In this document: in pieces, positions 8,692 to 17,601 of the stretch
How the letters are laid out: every line of letters begins with the position of its first letter
How positions within the stretch are numbered: the stretch's first letter is position 1
From: Bradyrhizobium sp. RD5-C2
GTDB taxonomy: Bacteria > Pseudomonadota > Alphaproteobacteria > Rhizobiales > Xanthobacteraceae
Assembly: GCF_019972155.1 (NCBI RefSeq)
Contig: NZ_BOVL01000056.1
Location: 217,945-281,944, forward strand
DNA: 64,000 nucleotides
Direction: 5' to 3'
Translations under genes and position numbers: made by a program
The notes under the pieces: model-generated
Databases searched by the model: none
Seen by the model: only the letters and a program-made list of their open reading frames with translations
Told to the model about the DNA's origin: nothing

Positions 8692-11600
8692 GTGGAACCG
8701 GGCGACACCAGCAGTCTCGAGCCTTATCCGGGATTGCGGCCGTTCCGGAAGGACGAGAGCGATATCTTCTTCGGTCGCGACGATCACATCAGCGAAATGA
8801 TCGTCAAGCTTTCGAAAAGCCATTTCCTTTGCATCACGGGGTCCTCCGGTTGTGGCAAGTCGTCGTTGGCGCGCACCGGGCTGATGAACCATCTGGAGGC
8901 CGGCTTCCTGCCCGGACAGGGATCGGACTGGATCTTCTGCGACCTGCATCCCGGCGACCACCCGGTCGACAATCTGTTTCGCGGCATCGCCGACGCGATC
9001 GTCAGCGAAGTGCAGAAGGATGCCGAGAGCAGGGCGGAGGAACGCTCGGCGCAGATCCGGGAGTTTCTCAAGGACTATGTCATCACCCAGCGTCGCACCA
9101 GCGACCTGAACACGGTGCTGGACCTCGTGGCCGGGATCGGGACCCGGCCGATCATGATCCTGGTCGATCAGTTCGAGGAGCTGTTCCGCTATGCGCAATC
9201 GGACTCCGAAGCGGCGGTCAACCTGGTGGAGATATTGCTGAAGACCGCCGCGGCAAACGGCAAGATCTACATCGTCGTCACCATCCGCACGGACGAGCTG
9301 GAGAAGTGTTCGCGCTATCCCGGACTGGCGCACCTGATCAACGACAGCCAGTTTCTTACGCCGGTGCTCGACCGCTACCAGATTCAGCAGGCGATCGAAG
9401 GCCCGATCACGCTGTGGGGCGGGCAGATCCTGCCGGACCTCTCCACCTGGCTGCTGAATTGCCTGGAGGATGAACTCGACAAGCTTCCGCTGATGCAGCA
9501 CGCGTTGCGGTTGCTCTACGCAGCGAAGACGTCGGCTGACGGCCGCAAGGACGTCACCATCGGACTTGCGGACTTCACCCGCGTCTTCGGGCTTCCCGAG
9601 AAGCTCGACCTGACCTCGGGGGAGGGACGGCTCGCGTTGCGGCAGACATTATCGGATCGGCTGACGCAGCGTTACGCCAAGCTGCCGAGCCACCTGAAGC
9701 CGGCGGCAAGGCTGACGTTCTGTGCCCTGACGGCGGTCGACAGCCGGAATCGCGATATCCGCCAGCCGCAAAAGCTTGGCACGCTCGCAAAGATCATCGG
9801 TGCGTCGGAGGAGGATACCCGCGCCGTCGTTCGTGCGTTCGTCACCCGCGAGGAAGCCTATCTTCGCTATGATCCTCATCTGGCCAGGGACGACACGGTC
9901 GACGTCACGCATGAGTGCATCCTGCGTCTGTGGCAGCCATTGCAGGCGGAATGGATGGCTGACGAGAAGCGATCCGGCGAGAACATCGTTTCGCTCGCCC
10001 GTCTGGCGCGGGACTGGAAGGGCGGGTCGGAGAAACGATCGATCTTCGACCGGCTGTTCGCCGGTATAGCCCTGAAATGGGTCGCTCGCGACCAGTACCA
10101 GTCGTGGTTCGACAAGGCCCGCCCGAGTTCGGATTGGGCGGCGCGCTATCTCTCCAACGTTGATTGGCCGGCTCAACCCGATAGCGGCGCGCGGAGGGCG
10201 ACGGCCGATGCGATCTTCAGGTCCATCGTCGCGCTGCTGGACGCCTCAAGACGGCAGCAGTGGTTGTTCGTGGTGGCCTCGATCGTCCTTGCCGTTGGCC
10301 TGATCGCAACCGTTTCGATGGTGTCGATCTATTTTGCGAATTCGAAGGCCCTCCAGGCGCGGCGGCTGGATGATTTGATAACCATCTCCGGTCTCCACGC
10401 CGAACAGACCCGCGTATCCCAGGTGGAATCGGCGCTGGAGGCGATGAATGAAGGGCTGGCCAATTTCGGGGCGGTATGGGCCAAATTGCAGCAAGTGAAT
10501 GAACTCTATCGCTTCAATGCCAAGGAGGAGATTCACGCCGCCGATTTCGCATCCAACGGCAAATCGGTGCTGGCGATCGACAAGGCGGGGATACTGCACC
10601 AATGGGCCATCGCCACGGCGCGCAACGTGGTGCGGGAGGTCGATTTCGGTCTGCGGGACCCGAACGGCGACCGCGCGGAAGGTCGCTCGCTCATCGTTTC
10701 GCCTGTCGGGGATGTCGCGGCGATCGGCTTCAACCAGGGCTCGGTAATCCTGCTGGACATGACGCGCCCCGAGAGCCGGTTCAAGGCGCTCCAGATCGAT
10801 GGCGCCAACCCGCATGGCAGCGACAGCGTCTTCAAGGTCGCTTTCTCCATCGACGGCGCGTTGCTGGTGACGTCCTCGCGTGCGGGAAACATCGCGATCT
10901 GGGAGCGATCCTTGCCGGAGCCGTCCGGCGGCGCGCGCCGCGATCCGCTGCAATGGACATTGAAGGCCAACGTCAATCTGAGGAAAAGCCGGCCGCGCGC
11001 GGATATCTGGGCGGTCGATATCGATCGTGCCAAACAGATGATCGCGGTCGGGCTCCGCGACGGAGCCATTTGCCTCTTGCGCCTCGACGACCTGAGCCGG
11101 CCGTTTTGTCCGGATGTGCGCAGTGAGGGCGCCGTGAAGGCGGTCAGGTTCCTGCCGGACAGGCCGATGCTGGTATCTGCGGGCAACGATGCCAAGGTCT
11201 CGATATGGGAGATCGACGGATCGGCGCGGATCGCCAAGCCCTTGCCCTTTACGCTTGAGCACAACAACGCGATCTGGGACATCGATCTGAGCCGTGACGG
11301 CAGTCTGCTCGCGACTGCAGACTTCGACGGCTCCGTCCGGGTCTATCAGACCGGCTCCTGGCGCCTGCTCAGCACGGTCGCGGCGGACACCGTGGTATCG
11401 AGTCGCCGGCATCAGCCGGGAGATACGGTCGACAACGCACTCGCACTTCGCACGGTTCGGTTCGATCCCACGTCCACCATGCTCGTGACGTCGTCGCTCG
11501 ACCACACCGCGCGGGTGTGGACGCCACTCACCGATCGAGCCGGTTTTCGTGAGCTAAGCTACCGGCTGCCTCCCGCGGAGAACAAACGTTTTCGCAGCAT

Positions 11601-12633
11601 CTATTCGGTGGCCGTCAGTTCGACCGGCGACGAGGTCGCGTTCAGCGACCAGGCCGCGGTCTACATACAGTCCGTCGGGCAGATGCCGAAGGCGCTTCCG
11701 CTGGCGACCGGAAAGCCAGCTCCGGGATCGCCCTCGGGAAGCAATCAGCCGCAACGAACCTTCGGCCAGGTCCTGATGCGGACGCCAAACGAAATCGTCG
11801 CGAGCAATGTGGAGCCGATGCTCACGATCTGGACAAGGCCGGACAACGGCGAATGGGCGGTGCGGACGGTCGCATTGCCGGGCGACACGGTTCCGTCGGG
11901 GCGGGGCGCGACGATCGGTGCGACCGGCGCTCTGCTGGCGGTCGAAGTCAGGGACGGGGACACCGCGAGCATCCTGCTATGTCCGTTGCGCGGAGGCGAA
12001 CAATGGAGCTGTTCGCCGTCCGACAACTCGCAGGTCACGGTGCTTCCGCTCAGCGCAAAGCTGCCGTCCAGCGCGAGCGATCAGGATTGCGCTTCCCGCG
12101 ATTCGGAGATTCACACGGCGCTCTCCAGGAGCGAGCGATTGCTCGCCGTCAGCGTCGGCAAATGCCCGATCCAGATCTTCAATCTTCGCAATCAGAATCA
12201 ATCTCGCTCCTACAGCGGCCATCATGGCGACGTGAACACGCTTGATTTCTCCCCGGACGAGGCGTCACTGCTGGCCTCCTCGCAAGCCGCAGACGTCAGG
12301 ATCTGGGACATTGCGAGCGGGGCCTCAAAGAACATTAACTACCACGTGTCGCCGTTTGTCACTGCGGCGCGATACTCGCCGTCGGGCGCGTGGATCGCCA
12401 GCACCTCAAACGACAATTCGGTCATCGTGAGCTCGGCTGAAACCGGAAAGCGGCTGGTAATCCTGCCTTACCGCAACAGCCTGTTCGACCTCTCGATCGT
12501 CAAGACCGGACGCGGGACCTTGATGGTCACCGGGTCCGAGGCCGGCGATGTCAATGTCGGAAGGTTCTTCGAGGATGGAACTGGCGTCGGCGCATATGCG
12601 CAGTCGGTGCTGCGCGATGTTTCGCCGCAATAG
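8692..12633 (+). CDS. STAND NTPase - transmembrane helix - WD40 repeat protein
   Basis: 1313 aa from GTG 8692. Residues 11-30 carry the novel-STAND signature PYPGLRPF...FFGRDD. Walker A is GSSGCGKSS (50-58) and Walker B is IMILVDQFEE (155-164). A helical region follows to about 515. One strong hydrophobic helix (524-548) precedes a short helical linker (550-610). The rest (about 615-1310) is WD40-like beta-propeller sequence with recurring sites such as LVTSSRAGNIAIWE, LVSAGNDAKVSIWE, LVTSSLDHTARVW and LLASSQAADVRIWD; the number of blades suggests two propellers. Such proteins act as ligand-triggered oligomerising switches in immunity or signalling. The single helix predicts NTPase inside and propeller outside the inner membrane. 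Confidence 0.92.
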   Translation: MEPGDTSSLEPYPGLRPFRKDESDIFFGRDDHISEMIVKLSKSHFLCITGSSGCGKSSLARTGLMNHLEAGFLPGQGSDWIFCDLHPGDHPVDNLFRGIADAIVSEVQKDAESRAEERSAQIREFLKDYVITQRRTSDLNTVLDLVAGIGTRPIMILVDQFEELFRYAQSDSEAAVNLVEILLKTAAANGKIYIVVTIRTDELEKCSRYPGLAHLINDSQFLTPVLDRYQIQQAIEGPITLWGGQILPDLSTWLLNCLEDELDKLPLMQHALRLLYAAKTSADGRKDVTIGLADFTRVFGLPEKLDLTSGEGRLALRQTLSDRLTQRYAKLPSHLKPAARLTFCALTAVDSRNRDIRQPQKLGTLAKIIGASEEDTRAVVRAFVTREEAYLRYDPHLARDDTVDVTHECILRLWQPLQAEWMADEKRSGENIVSLARLARDWKGGSEKRSIFDRLFAGIALKWVARDQYQSWFDKARPSSDWAARYLSNVDWPAQPDSGARRATADAIFRSIVALLDASRRQQWLFVVASIVLAVGLIATVSMVSIYFANSKALQARRLDDLITISGLHAEQTRVSQVESALEAMNEGLANFGAVWAKLQQVNELYRFNAKEEIHAADFASNGKSVLAIDKAGILHQWAIATARNVVREVDFGLRDPNGDRAEGRSLIVSPVGDVAAIGFNQGSVILLDMTRPESRFKALQIDGANPHGSDSVFKVAFSIDGALLVTSSRAGNIAIWERSLPEPSGGARRDPLQWTLKANVNLRKSRPRADIWAVDIDRAKQMIAVGLRDGAICLLRLDDLSRPFCPDVRSEGAVKAVRFLPDRPMLVSAGNDAKVSIWEIDGSARIAKPLPFTLEHNNAIWDIDLSRDGSLLATADFDGSVRVYQTGSWRLLSTVAADTVVSSRRHQPGDTVDNALALRTVRFDPTSTMLVTSSLDHTARVWTPLTDRAGFRELSYRLPPAENKRFRSIYSVAVSSTGDEVAFSDQAAVYIQSVGQMPKALPLATGKPAPGSPSGSNQPQRTFGQVLMRTPNEIVASNVEPMLTIWTRPDNGEWAVRTVALPGDTVPSGRGATIGATGALLAVEVRDGDTASILLCPLRGGEQWSCSPSDNSQVTVLPLSAKLPSSASDQDCASRDSEIHTALSRSERLLAVSVGKCPIQIFNLRNQNQSRSYSGHHGDVNTLDFSPDEASLLASSQAADVRIWDIASGASKNINYHVSPFVTAARYSPSGAWIASTSNDNSVIVSSAETGKRLVILPYRNSLFDLSIVKTGRGTLMVTGSEAGDVNVGRFFEDGTGVGAYAQSVLRDVSPQ

Positions 12634-12659
12634 CTCGCTCGTCTTCTGCCGCTGAAGGC

Positions 12660-13667
12660 TCAATGCGCCTCGATCTGGCGCGCCAGCTCGTCATATTGGT
12701 CGGTGTCGCCGACACTCTGGTCATAGCAGGACGAGCTGATCACCGGTTCGCCCGCCTTGAGCAACTCCGTCACGGTGACGAAGTCGTAACCTTGCTTCCT
12801 CAGGCTTGAAATGATGTCCGGAAGCGCATCGTCGGTGTACCAGCCCCGTCCGTTCGCATGAAACAGCACGATCGAACCCGGGTGCACGTTATCCAGCACT
12901 CTCTTCGCCATGGCATCCGGGCGCTCTCTCCAGTCGGGATCGTCTGAGGACACATCCCACTGGATCGGCACCAGGCCCTGCTGGCTGACGGTTGCAAGGG
13001 CTCCGGAATCGCAGGCCCCGTAGGGGAAGCGGAACAGGCGCATCGATTTCGGAGCGGTCTGATCGGTCATCGCTTCGCGCCCGGGAACGGCGCATTTGCG
13101 CTCTTCAAGCTCTCGACGCAGTTCGTCGTAGGCCTGATCGGCCTTCCTGATCTCGTCCGCCGCAGCCGGGCCGGACAGCAGGCGCAGATTGCGGTGCTCC
13201 CAGGTATGATTGCCGATCTCGAAGCGGGCATCCGCGATCAGTTGCTGGGCACGAACCTTGTGCGTCATCATCCATTTGCCGCCCATGAAGAAGGTCGCCT
13301 TGACCGAATGTGCGCGCAGGATGTCGACGATCTTGCCCTGATAGCCTGCGACCTCATTGGGGCCCTCGCACAGGTCGAAGGTCAGTGCGATCAGCCTTTT
13401 GCCGGGTGGCAGGCGGACGCTGCGAACGGTGCCGGGCGTGCGCGGTCCGGCCGCCGTGGCGTCCACCGTGGCAGACTGGGGAAGCGGAGGCTCGAGCTTC
13501 TCCTTCACGATGTTGTCCTCGCCGTCCCGGGCGGCCAGCTCCGTGGCGGCCCAGCACGCCTGCGGAGAGCGTGTCGAGACCTCACCGTCTTCGGCGCGCA
13601 ATGTTGGCGAGGCGACCAGAATGCAGGACGTCACCAGGCAAATCGCGATCAAGCTCTTCGTGCACAT
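12660..13667 (-). CDS. Exported polysaccharide deacetylase (NodB-homology domain)
   Basis: About 335 aa, starting at the ATG that opens a signal peptide (MCTKSLIAICLVTSCILVA). The NodB-homology fold is visible: motif 1 LTFDLCEGPN (Asp98, with Leu-Cys in place of the usual second Asp-Gly), motif 2 GNHTWEH (His154, His158, metal ligands), then FRFPYGACD and a late H in VLFHANGRGW. The changed motif 1 is the oddity: the second Asp, a metal ligand or catalytic base in classic members, is absent. Predicted to remove N-acetyl groups from a periplasmic or surface glycan. It converges on the STAND gene and is not part of it. Not a nodulation NodB, since that enzyme is not exported like this. Confidence 0.85.
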   Translation of the reverse strand: MCTKSLIAICLVTSCILVASPTLRAEDGEVSTRSPQACWAATELAARDGEDNIVKEKLEPPLPQSATVDATAAGPRTPGTVRSVRLPPGKRLIALTFDLCEGPNEVAGYQGKIVDILRAHSVKATFFMGGKWMMTHKVRAQQLIADARFEIGNHTWEHRNLRLLSGPAAADEIRKADQAYDELRRELEERKCAVPGREAMTDQTAPKSMRLFRFPYGACDSGALATVSQQGLVPIQWDVSSDDPDWRERPDAMAKRVLDNVHPGSIVLFHANGRGWYTDDALPDIISSLRKQGYDFVTVTELLKAGEPVISSSCYDQSVGDTDQYDELARQIEAH

Positions 13668-13855
13668 GGCGTCGCGCATTCGAAAACGATGTCCGGGCAA
13701 TGAAGGTCTTGCGTGCAGCCGAGGCCGGCCGCGAGCAGAAACAGACGAATTCGTGATGGCTCGATCTGGATTTTAGAGCAACCTGCGGTATAAGCCAACA
13801 CCAAATCACTCGTTGCCAGCGTGCGCTCCGGAGACCGGGCTGCAATGGAGACGAA

Positions 13856-15049
13856 ATGAAAATATCGTTGTCCGTTGCGATGCTGGCACTGGCGCTTGTG
13901 CTAATTGCGCCGGCTGCGCGCGCCGCCGACGTCACGGCGGATGACACCGCGCGCTTTCTCGCCGGACTACGGCCGTCGGCCGGTTCGCCGCTGCTGCCGA
14001 TGACGACGGATCCTGCCTGGCAGCGCCACGCCCAGTTCTTTGACGCTGCGTTCGCCGAGCTCGAGCAGCAGCAATTGTCGAAGGTTCGCGACTGGTCCGC
14101 TGCCAACCTCGCCGCGCCCAAGTCGACCATGTTCTACATGTTCGCAGGCCCGGACTTCCTCTATGCCAATGCATTCCATTTCAGGGCGACGACCTATGTG
14201 CTCAGTGGGCTGGAACCGACCGGCGGGGTGTCCGATCTGACCGCGCTGCAGCCCGAGGCGGTCGCGGTCGCGCTTGACAATATCGAGCGTTCACTGTGGT
14301 CCCTACTGAATTTCTCTTTCTTCAACACCAGGCAGATGAAGGCTGATCTCGATGTCAGCGAGGTCAACGGGACGTTGCCGATCCTCTATGTGTTTCTCGC
14401 GCGATCCGGCATGACGATCCGCGACGTCAAGCCGGTGACGCTCGATGGCAACGGAGCGCTCTACGTCGGTGTGGACGTGTTGGCGCGGAGCAATGCGCGC
14501 GGCACTCGCATCGTATTTGCCGGCGCCGACGGCGTCGAGAAGATGCTGTATTATTTCTCGACCGATCTCTCCAATTCCGGCCTGAAGACCAGCGGCTTCC
14601 TGAAGTTCTGCGCAACGCTCGCGCCCGGTGACAGCCTGATCAAGAGTGCATCCTATCTCATGCACCTCCGCGATTTCTCGGCGGTGCGCAACTTCATCCT
14701 CGCCAACAGTGCCACCATCGTCCAGGACGATTCCGGGATCCCGCTGGCGCAATACGACCCGCGGAAATGGCGCTTCTTTCCGTTCGGTCGCTATCTTGGT
14801 CCGATCGAAAGGCTATTTCCCGGTCTCTATCAGCCGTCTTATGCCGAGCTGTTTGCGCGCGCCCGGCCGATCGATTTCGGCATCGGCTACCGCTGGCGGC
14901 CGAATGAATCGAACGTGCTGTTGTCGGTGAGATTGCCCAGCGAACGTACCGCGGCGGCAGAGGCGGGGCCCTCGTCCGCGACGCAGCCGGAGAGGACGCG
15001 CCCGCGCAAGCCTCGCGCGCCGTCACCGCCCAGCGGCTCTTGGCGTTAG
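13856..15049 (+). CDS. Secreted protein of unknown function
   Basis: 397 aa with a clear signal peptide (MKISLSVAMLALALVLIAPAARA) and a good ribosome site (GGAGACGAAATG). The mature protein has an extended soluble domain containing WQRHAQFFDAAFAEL, MFYMFAGPDFLYANAFH and DFGIGYRWRP, and a Pro/Arg-rich low-complexity tail. The phrase FYMFAGPDFLYAN is striking and should make homologues easy to find. No catalytic motif recognised. Divergent from the polysaccharide deacetylase, about 190 bp away. Probably periplasmic. Confidence 0.75.
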   Translation: MKISLSVAMLALALVLIAPAARAADVTADDTARFLAGLRPSAGSPLLPMTTDPAWQRHAQFFDAAFAELEQQQLSKVRDWSAANLAAPKSTMFYMFAGPDFLYANAFHFRATTYVLSGLEPTGGVSDLTALQPEAVAVALDNIERSLWSLLNFSFFNTRQMKADLDVSEVNGTLPILYVFLARSGMTIRDVKPVTLDGNGALYVGVDVLARSNARGTRIVFAGADGVEKMLYYFSTDLSNSGLKTSGFLKFCATLAPGDSLIKSASYLMHLRDFSAVRNFILANSATIVQDDSGIPLAQYDPRKWRFFPFGRYLGPIERLFPGLYQPSYAELFARARPIDFGIGYRWRPNESNVLLSVRLPSERTAAAEAGPSSATQPERTRPRKPRAPSPPSGSWR

Positions 15050-15060
15050 AGTGTGGTCCG

Positions 15061-15228
15061 TCACCACTTCACGCTCTGGCTGGGCACGATGAATGCCGTC
15101 GTGCTCGGCTTGTTCGGACTGTGGGTGAAGTAACCGCAGGCGGCAACGATCACGACGAGCAGCGCAAGCACGGCCAGTAGATCGATCTGCCGGGGATCGT
15201 GACCGTTGTGGCTGAGTTTCCAGCGCAT
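15061..15228 (-). CDS. Small single-pass membrane protein
   Basis: 55 aa from the ATG at 15228, preceded by GAGGAAACAACA. A basic N terminus (MRWKLSHNGHDPRQ) is followed by one hydrophobic helix (LLAVLALLVVIVAACGYF) and a polar C terminus. Convergent with the secreted unknown gene, 11 bp apart. Function unknown; the length and composition resemble small inner-membrane proteins common in this group. Confidence 0.6.
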   Translation of the reverse strand: MRWKLSHNGHDPRQIDLLAVLALLVVIVAACGYFTHSPNKPSTTAFIVPSQSVKW

Positions 15229-15364
15229 TGTTGTTTCCTCCCCGAGGGGATCCCATGCGGGCAACGAAACAATACGCCAGGTATCGCCACAGTTCCGCCG
15301 GAACAGCTATGCGCGCCGCGCTTGGAAGCGCCGCAGCAATTGATCAGGCGTCGTTGACGCCGCG

Positions 15365-15724
15365 TCAACCCTCGTTGACGCCGCGCCAGCGACCGTAGCG
15401 CCAGGGCAGATACCAGTGTGCCCCAAGCGGCCTCGTCTGCGGGACATTGTCGATGCCGGAGGTTCCCCAAGGCTGGCAGCGCAGCAATCTTGCCAACGTC
15501 ATCCACCCGCCGGCCCAGAGTCCGAAGCGCTCGATCGCCTCATCGCCGTAGACCGAGCAGGTCGGCAGATGCCGGCAGTTATAGCCGACCAGCGGCGACA
15601 GCGTGTGCCGGTAGATCCAGATCAAGGCGCGGCCGAAATTGCGCGGCATGCGGCGCATGGTGCTGGCACATTCCGTGCATCGCCGATGGTGTGTCGTTGA
15701 ATGATCGGTCGGTGACATACGCAA
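15365..15724 (-). CDS. yidD: Membrane protein insertion efficiency factor YidD
   Basis: 119 aa as the longest frame; the conserved part begins at MPRNFGRALIWIYR, so an ATG near 15658 is the likelier start. The YidD core is clear: IWIYRHTLSPLVGYNCRHLPTCSVYGDEAIERFG with both cysteines and the R-x2-P-T-C step, then GWMTLARLLRCQPWG. YidD assists YidC-dependent insertion of inner membrane proteins and usually sits beside rpmH/rnpA; here it stands alone. A short direct repeat (TCGTTGACGCCGCG) overlaps the 3' end. Confidence 0.9.
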   Translation of the reverse strand: MRMSPTDHSTTHHRRCTECASTMRRMPRNFGRALIWIYRHTLSPLVGYNCRHLPTCSVYGDEAIERFGLWAGGWMTLARLLRCQPWGTSGIDNVPQTRPLGAHWYLPWRYGRWRGVNEG

Positions 15725-15961
15725 GTATGTACGTAATCTTGCGGGGGTTCCAAGCGAAGGAACTGTTCAATTGCAGATATTTACGCCACAGTTGGCCACT
15801 ATTGCACAGCACCGGTGGCGCTGCAGCACGGGCTCTATGGACGGTCCAGGTCAGCAAAGCTACCGTTCCCATTACGCGCCGATGACAGATTCGTGGCGCA
15901 TTGCCATGGGGCCATTGCCACCGCTCGCATCACCACCGAGGGCTTGGGGGAAGGAACCAAA

Positions 15962-16879
15962 TTGAGGCTCGTGAACTCGCTTTCGTTGCGCAGTTGGGTG
16001 CTCACCGGCGCCGTTGCCCTTTGCTTCGCGGTTTCCGGCACCGCCGCATGGGCGGGTAACTCCACGCAGACCAGCTCGACCCTCGAAGAACGCAAGCTGC
16101 CGATGAAGTTCAGCTGGATCGCCTGCCAGCCGAATTGCCGCGGCTGGGTGTCGGCGGTCGGCATCATCACGGCCGACAGCCCCAAGGAATTCGACGAGTT
16201 CGCGCGCAGCCGCCAGCTCAACGGCGCCACCATCGTGCTCGACTCCAGCGGCGGCTCGGTCAACGACGCGATCGCGCTCGGCCGCCGCTTCCGCGGCCTC
16301 GGCGCGCTGACCACGGTCGGCACCAGCGTCGTCAATCAGGCCGCGCAGGGCGATCGCGCCAGCGTGCTGCCGGATGCCTATTGCGAGTCGATGTGCGTGT
16401 TCCTGCTGTTGTCGGGCAAGACGCGCTATGTGCCACCGGCCGCGCATGTCCGGGTGCATCAGATCTGGATGGGCGACCGCGCCGATGATGCCAAGGCGGC
16501 GAGCTACACCGCGCAGGACCTGATGATCGTCGAGCGCGATATCGGCCGTCTTGCCAAATACACTTTCGATATGGGTGGCGCAGGTGAGCTGCTGTCGCTC
16601 GCACTCAGCGTGCCGCCGTGGGAAGATTTGCACGAATTGTCGGCGGCCGAATTGCGGCTGACCAATCTCGTCACCACGGATGCAGTCGCCGACGTGCTGC
16701 CGCGGCAGGACAACGCAATTCCAGTCGCCGAGGCGAAGCCGAAGAACGGCGATCGCTTCGCGAGCAGCGCGATGGAAGGTGAGGCGCTGCCGCAGGCGGC
16801 GAAGGCGACCAAGACTGCTGAGGCCGTGGTGCCGACCGGCGGCACCGCGGCGCCGGCGCCGGTCCAGCCTTCGCAGTAG
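15962..16879 (+). CDS. Exported ClpP/crotonase-like putative hydrolase (second copy)
   Basis: About 305 aa from a TTG at 15962, chosen because AAGGA lies 6 nt upstream and the signal peptide (MRLVNSLSLRSWVLTGAVAL) begins there. The longer open frame upstream is low quality. Motifs: LDSSGGSV (93-100), a candidate nucleophile Ser143 in YCESMCVFLLLSG and a candidate His166 in VRVHQIWMGD. The C-terminal 70 residues are Ala/Pro/Lys-rich. Same overall plan as the protein at 2926-4215, so probably a periplasmic clan SK hydrolase, but the two share only the motif skeleton. Confidence 0.65.
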   Translation: MRLVNSLSLRSWVLTGAVALCFAVSGTAAWAGNSTQTSSTLEERKLPMKFSWIACQPNCRGWVSAVGIITADSPKEFDEFARSRQLNGATIVLDSSGGSVNDAIALGRRFRGLGALTTVGTSVVNQAAQGDRASVLPDAYCESMCVFLLLSGKTRYVPPAAHVRVHQIWMGDRADDAKAASYTAQDLMIVERDIGRLAKYTFDMGGAGELLSLALSVPPWEDLHELSAAELRLTNLVTTDAVADVLPRQDNAIPVAEAKPKNGDRFASSAMEGEALPQAAKATKTAEAVVPTGGTAAPAPVQPSQ

Positions 16880-16916
16880 TCTAGGTTGGCAGTAAGGTTC
16901 AGGCTGGCGGTGGGGC

Positions 16917-17363
16917 TTACGCCGGCTGCTTTGCCTTGGCCTCGATCTGGCCGATCGCATCGACCACGGCGTCGAAGGTCAGTAGCGTCGAGGCATGGCG
17001 GGCCTTGTAGTCGCGCACCGGCTCGAGCAGCGCGATGTCGGCCCATTTGCCGCCCTGCGGAGGCTGGCCATTTTCCTTCAGCATCTTGCGGACGGTCTCG
17101 CGCAATTCGCGCAGTTCGTCGGCGGTCGACCCCACCACATGGCTCGCCATGATCGAGGAGGAAGCCTGGCCGAGCGCGCAGGCCTTCACGTCATGGGCGA
17201 AGTCCGTCACGACCGGGCCGTCCATCTTGAGGTCGACTTTCACGGTCGAACCGCACAATTTCGAGTGGGCCGTGGCACTGGCGTCCGGCTCGGCCAGCCG
17301 TCCGAGGCGCGGAATATTGCCGGCCAACTCAATGATCCGCTTGTTATAAATGTCGTTCAGCAT
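16917..17363 (-). CDS. IscU/NifU/SufU-like iron-sulfur scaffold protein
   Basis: 148 aa. NifU_N fold: MLNDIYNKRIIELAGNIPR at the N terminus, a first Cys in SKLCGSTV and a second in KACALGQASSSIM. The third cysteine expected near the C terminus (RxxCATL in SufU) is replaced: the aligned stretch reads RHASTLLTF. So only two of the three metal/cluster ligands are kept, which argues against a standard scaffold and suggests a zinc-free or regulatory variant. It is divergent from folE, with 238 bp between starts. Related two-Cys proteins beside folE/hisI are common in Rhizobiales, from memory. Confidence 0.8.
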   Translation of the reverse strand: MLNDIYNKRIIELAGNIPRLGRLAEPDASATAHSKLCGSTVKVDLKMDGPVVTDFAHDVKACALGQASSSIMASHVVGSTADELRELRETVRKMLKENGQPPQGGKWADIALLEPVRDYKARHASTLLTFDAVVDAIGQIEAKAKQPA

Positions 17364-17601
17364 GGGGGCAGATGCCTGGTTCCGGCGGTGCCGGGCGCTC
17401 TTGGCGGCTGGGTCTCACCGTCCTATATATGAAGGGCATCGTCCGAAACATAGCCCGGCTATGCTTCCACCGCGGGCCACTTGCGCGGCGGCGGTGCTAC
17501 AAAGATGGGACTCAGGCGCCCGGCGGTTCGACGACCGCCCCGTCTGCCCGGTGACACATCCGGCCCAACGGCAAATGCCTGGCCGGTCGAACGGAGAAGA
17601 C

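Noticed and set aside
6771..8708. 645-aa minus-strand open frame across the FGE/TIR genes
   Set aside because: Shadow ORF; Arg/Asp-rich with no domain, while the plus strand carries clear FGE and TIR motifs.
12660..13667. Nodulation NodB
   Set aside because: Signal peptide, altered motif 1 and no other nod genes; a generic exported deacetylase is the sounder call.
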